Positions 5,857 to 7,168 of a stretch of 7,168 bases of DNA are shown in pieces. The position numbers were made by a program, and so were the translations under genes. Source of the stretch: JAGQSZ01 sp049672765 (GTDB lineage: Bacteria; Actinomycetota; Acidimicrobiia; Acidimicrobiales; Microtrichaceae); assembly GCA_049672765.1 (NCBI GenBank), contig JBATWQ010000194.1, positions 1-7,168 on the forward strand, in the 5' to 3' direction. The notes under the pieces were generated by a model. The model was not told where the DNA came from, searched no databases, and saw nothing but the letters and a program-made list of their open reading frames with translations. Position 1 is the first letter of the stretch; every line of letters starts with the position of its first letter.

Positions 5857-5903
5857 GTTCACGCCCCGGAGAAGAAACTCCCGGGTCGGACGTTCTCGTA
5901 GCG

Positions 5904-6467
5904 TCAGTTGTCGTGGTGGAAGACGTCCTCCTCGGACTTGTGCCACACAGGATGGTCCCCGGCGGTCTCGACGTTGAAGCCGTAGTCGAAGACCAGGCTT
6001 CCACCGAACGTCGCTCCGATGGCGCCGAAAAGGAGTGTTGCAACCGACAGGACCATGATGCCCACGGGTGTGAAGACATGGTCGTTGTAGGCGCTCCATC
6101 GCCATGCGGTGTTGGCGATGGCGGCGAGCGTGACGATGACCATGATCAGCGCGTGTGTATTGATCGTCCGCCAGGCCTGCGTCCCCGGCTCCGATGAGGT
6201 CTGGCGGTCGATCAGGCCCGTCAACGCGGTGGGAACCGAGACGATCACACCGATCGCGACGATGAACGTACCGGCATGCCACAGGCTCCTCGCCCAGTCG
6301 GCGTTACCCCCTATGAATGACATGACATCGAGAATCGCGACCAGGACGTATGCCCCCACGGGTACGTCGGTGAGCGGCGGGTGGGTCGGCTTTCCGGCAA
6401 ATCCTCTAAGCCCCTTGGACTTGCGTCCCTTGATTGTCAACGCCGGCTTGACCGAGAAGAGCCTCAT
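5904..6467 (-). CDS. DUF2231 family membrane protein
   Basis: This is an integral membrane protein of unknown function with 187 residues. The motif GKPTHPPLTDVPVGAYVLVAILDV (given by position: residues 25-48) is the hallmark of DUF2231: a conserved HP followed by a P.G at the start of helix 1. Four hydrophobic helices are seen at about residues 36-53, 64-88, 103-122 and 130-155. Conserved histidines occur at H29 (HPPLTD), H64 (LWHAGT) and H105 (NTHALI). In DUF2231 proteins such histidines have led others to suspect haem or metal binding, but nothing here proves it. The C-terminus is soluble and acidic/His-rich. The start is ATG with AGGAGG (6472-6477) 4 nt upstream, and an AT-rich stretch precedes it. 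It lies 92 bp downstream of folE on the same strand and could be co-transcribed or independent. Confidence 0.85.
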   Translation of the reverse strand: MRLFSVKPALTIKGRKSKGLRGFAGKPTHPPLTDVPVGAYVLVAILDVMSFIGGNADWARSLWHAGTFIVAIGVIVSVPTALTGLIDRQTSSEPGTQAWRTINTHALIMVIVTLAAIANTAWRWSAYNDHVFTPVGIMVLSVATLLFGAIGATFGGSLVFDYGFNVETAGDHPVWHKSEEDVFHHDN

Positions 6468-6471
6468 TGTT

Positions 6472-6477
6472 CCTCCT
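6472..6477 (-). promoter_or_regulatory. Ribosome-binding site of the DUF2231 gene
   Basis: A perfect AGGAGG on the minus strand sits 4 nt before the ATG whose first base is at 6467, which fixes that start. Confidence 0.75.
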
Positions 6478-6479
6478 GT

Positions 6480-6500
6480 AAAATTTCTGTCGAAAATTTG
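6480..6500 (-). promoter_or_regulatory. AT-rich leader with paired AAAATTT boxes before the DUF2231 gene
   Basis: AAAATTT occurs on the + strand at 6480-6486 and 6493-6499, 13 bp apart, each containing the palindrome AAATTT. This is the most AT-rich stretch in an otherwise strongly GC-rich window and lies just upstream of the ribosome-binding site. It may hold the promoter or an operator, but no clear -35/-10 pair with correct spacing could be assigned. Confidence 0.35.
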
Positions 6501-6559
6501 TTTGTGACCGGTATGTATCCCGCGCTGGTGATTGGCCCGTGGTGGACCGACCTGGACGG

Positions 6560-7168
6560 TCAGCAGTCATGGCCGCGGGAGGCGAGGGAGAAGAACTCGG
6601 AACGTGAACGCGGGTCGTCGCGCAGTAGTCCGTGTACGGCTGAAGTGGTGGTTTTGGTGCCGGCCGCCTGCACCCCGCGCAAGGTCATGCACATGTGTTC
6701 AGCCTCGATTACTACGCCGACCCCCTTGGGGTGGAGGTGCTCCTCCAGATGGTCGGCAATCTGTTGGGTGAGGCGTTCCTGGACCTGCAATCGGGCTGCG
6801 AACATCTCTACGACCCGCGCCAGCTTGGAAAGCCCGATGATCCGGTCACCGGGCAGGTAGCCCACGTGCGCCACCCCTTTGAACGGCAGTAGGTGGTGCT
6901 CACACAGAGAATGGAACGGAATGTCGCGCACGAGGACCAGTTCGTCGTAACCCTCCTCGTTGGGAAAGGTCGTCAGGTCGAACTCTTTGGGGGTCAGCAT
7001 CTCTACGAATGCGGACGCAACCCGCCTGGGAGTGCCCTGCAAGCTTTCGCTGACGATCGGCTGACCAAGGGCGACGAGCAGGTCGGCCACCGCATCCTCG
7101 GCTGCCCGAAGATTGACTATCGGAGGGCGGTTCGCAGTCTGCAACCCGCTGGGAACCGACAGAAACTG
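6560..7168 (-). CDS. folE: GTP cyclohydrolase I (5' end unresolved at window edge)
   Basis: This enzyme converts GTP to 7,8-dihydroneopterin triphosphate, the first step of tetrahydrofolate and biopterin synthesis, as a cytosolic homodecamer. Numbering from the TTG at 7144: TPRRVASAFVEM (38-49) is the conserved substrate-pocket helix. SLCEHHLLPF (79-88) carries zinc ligands C81 and H84 and catalytic H83. GYLPGDRIIGLSKLARVVE (95-113) and RLQVQERLTQQIA (118-130) follow. EAEHMCM (147-153) has catalytic H150 and the third zinc ligand C152. GTKTTTSAVHG (162-172) closes the active site. All catalytic residues are intact, so this is a type IA enzyme. The frame stays open to the window edge. The TTG at 7144 would give 194 residues, a normal length, but no Shine-Dalgarno precedes it, so the real start may lie outside. 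No folP or folB follows; the next gene is DUF2231. Confidence 0.93.
   Translation of the reverse strand, partial: QFLSVPSGLQTANRPPIVNLRAAEDAVADLLVALGQPIVSESLQGTPRRVASAFVEMLTPKEFDLTTFPNEEGYDELVLVRDIPFHSLCEHHLLPFKGVAHVGYLPGDRIIGLSKLARVVEMFAARLQVQERLTQQIADHLEEHLHPKGVGVVIEAEHMCMTLRGVQAAGTKTTTSAVHGLLRDDPRSRSEFFSLASRGHDC

Noticed and set aside
5188..5901. A 237-residue + strand open frame opposite the PASTA gene
   Set aside because: It has low-complexity Val/Gly/Ser composition and no domain. The minus strand has a signature motif, a membrane helix and a PASTA domain.
6545..6561. GACCG/CGGTC hairpin at the folE stop codon as a terminator
   Set aside because: It has only a 5-bp stem, overlaps the stop codon and has no T-tract; it is likely by chance at this GC content.
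7142..7144. TTG as a firm start codon of folE
   Set aside because: No Shine-Dalgarno sequence precedes it and the frame stays open to the window edge, so the start is left unresolved.

Overview
The window is GC-rich, gene-dense bacterial DNA of actinobacterial type. Codons end mostly in G or C, GTG starts are common, and genes overlap by 4 bp. Two neighbouring genes carry an N-terminal GWWxASDGKxYP signature (x = any residue). I associate this signature with proteins of high-GC Actinobacteria, especially Acidimicrobiia and relatives; that lineage call is from memory of such proteins and is moderate in confidence. I saw no rRNA, tRNA, CRISPR array, insertion sequence or phage gene.

Left half (1-3363, + strand): a tight four-gene operon. 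It starts with an ECF-type RNA polymerase sigma factor whose 5' end is cut by the window edge. Next comes a membrane-anchored zinc-finger anti-sigma factor with a large extracytoplasmic part, then an ABC transporter ATPase, then a six-helix ABC-2-type permease. Each junction is a 4-bp overlap (ATGA, GTGA, GTGA), so the four proteins are probably translationally coupled. The simplest reading is an envelope-stress or efflux module: the anti-sigma factor holds the sigma factor until a signal outside the membrane releases it, and the regulon includes the operon's own exporter. The exported substrate cannot be read from sequence.

Middle (3364-4035): a 90-bp gap with a perfect 6-bp-stem hairpin, then a SRPBCC (START/Bet v1-like) ligand-binding protein on the + strand. 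The annotated start of the latter is best placed at an internal GTG preceded by AGGAGG. The gene ends convergently with the first of the minus-strand genes.

Right half (4036-7168, all - strand): reading leftward from the right edge, folE (GTP cyclohydrolase I, 5' end unresolved at the edge), a DUF2231 four-helix membrane protein, a single-pass membrane protein with one extracytoplasmic PASTA domain, and a DUF4190 membrane protein with a Gly/Pro-rich N-terminus and a pseudopilin-like C-terminal tail. The last two share the GWWxASDGKxYP signature and the same architecture: cytosolic signature, disordered linker, membrane segment(s), small extracytoplasmic domain.

The most notable non-coding structure is a 46-bp tandem duplication immediately upstream of the DUF4190 gene. 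It duplicates the ribosome-binding site and a candidate -10 box, and its distal copy reads as an RBS followed by ATG-TAG. A second, 21-bp tandem repeat lies upstream of the PASTA gene. I did not find a demonstrably new biological system. The best candidates for novelty are the self-contained sigma/anti-sigma/exporter operon and the pair of GWW-signature membrane proteins.
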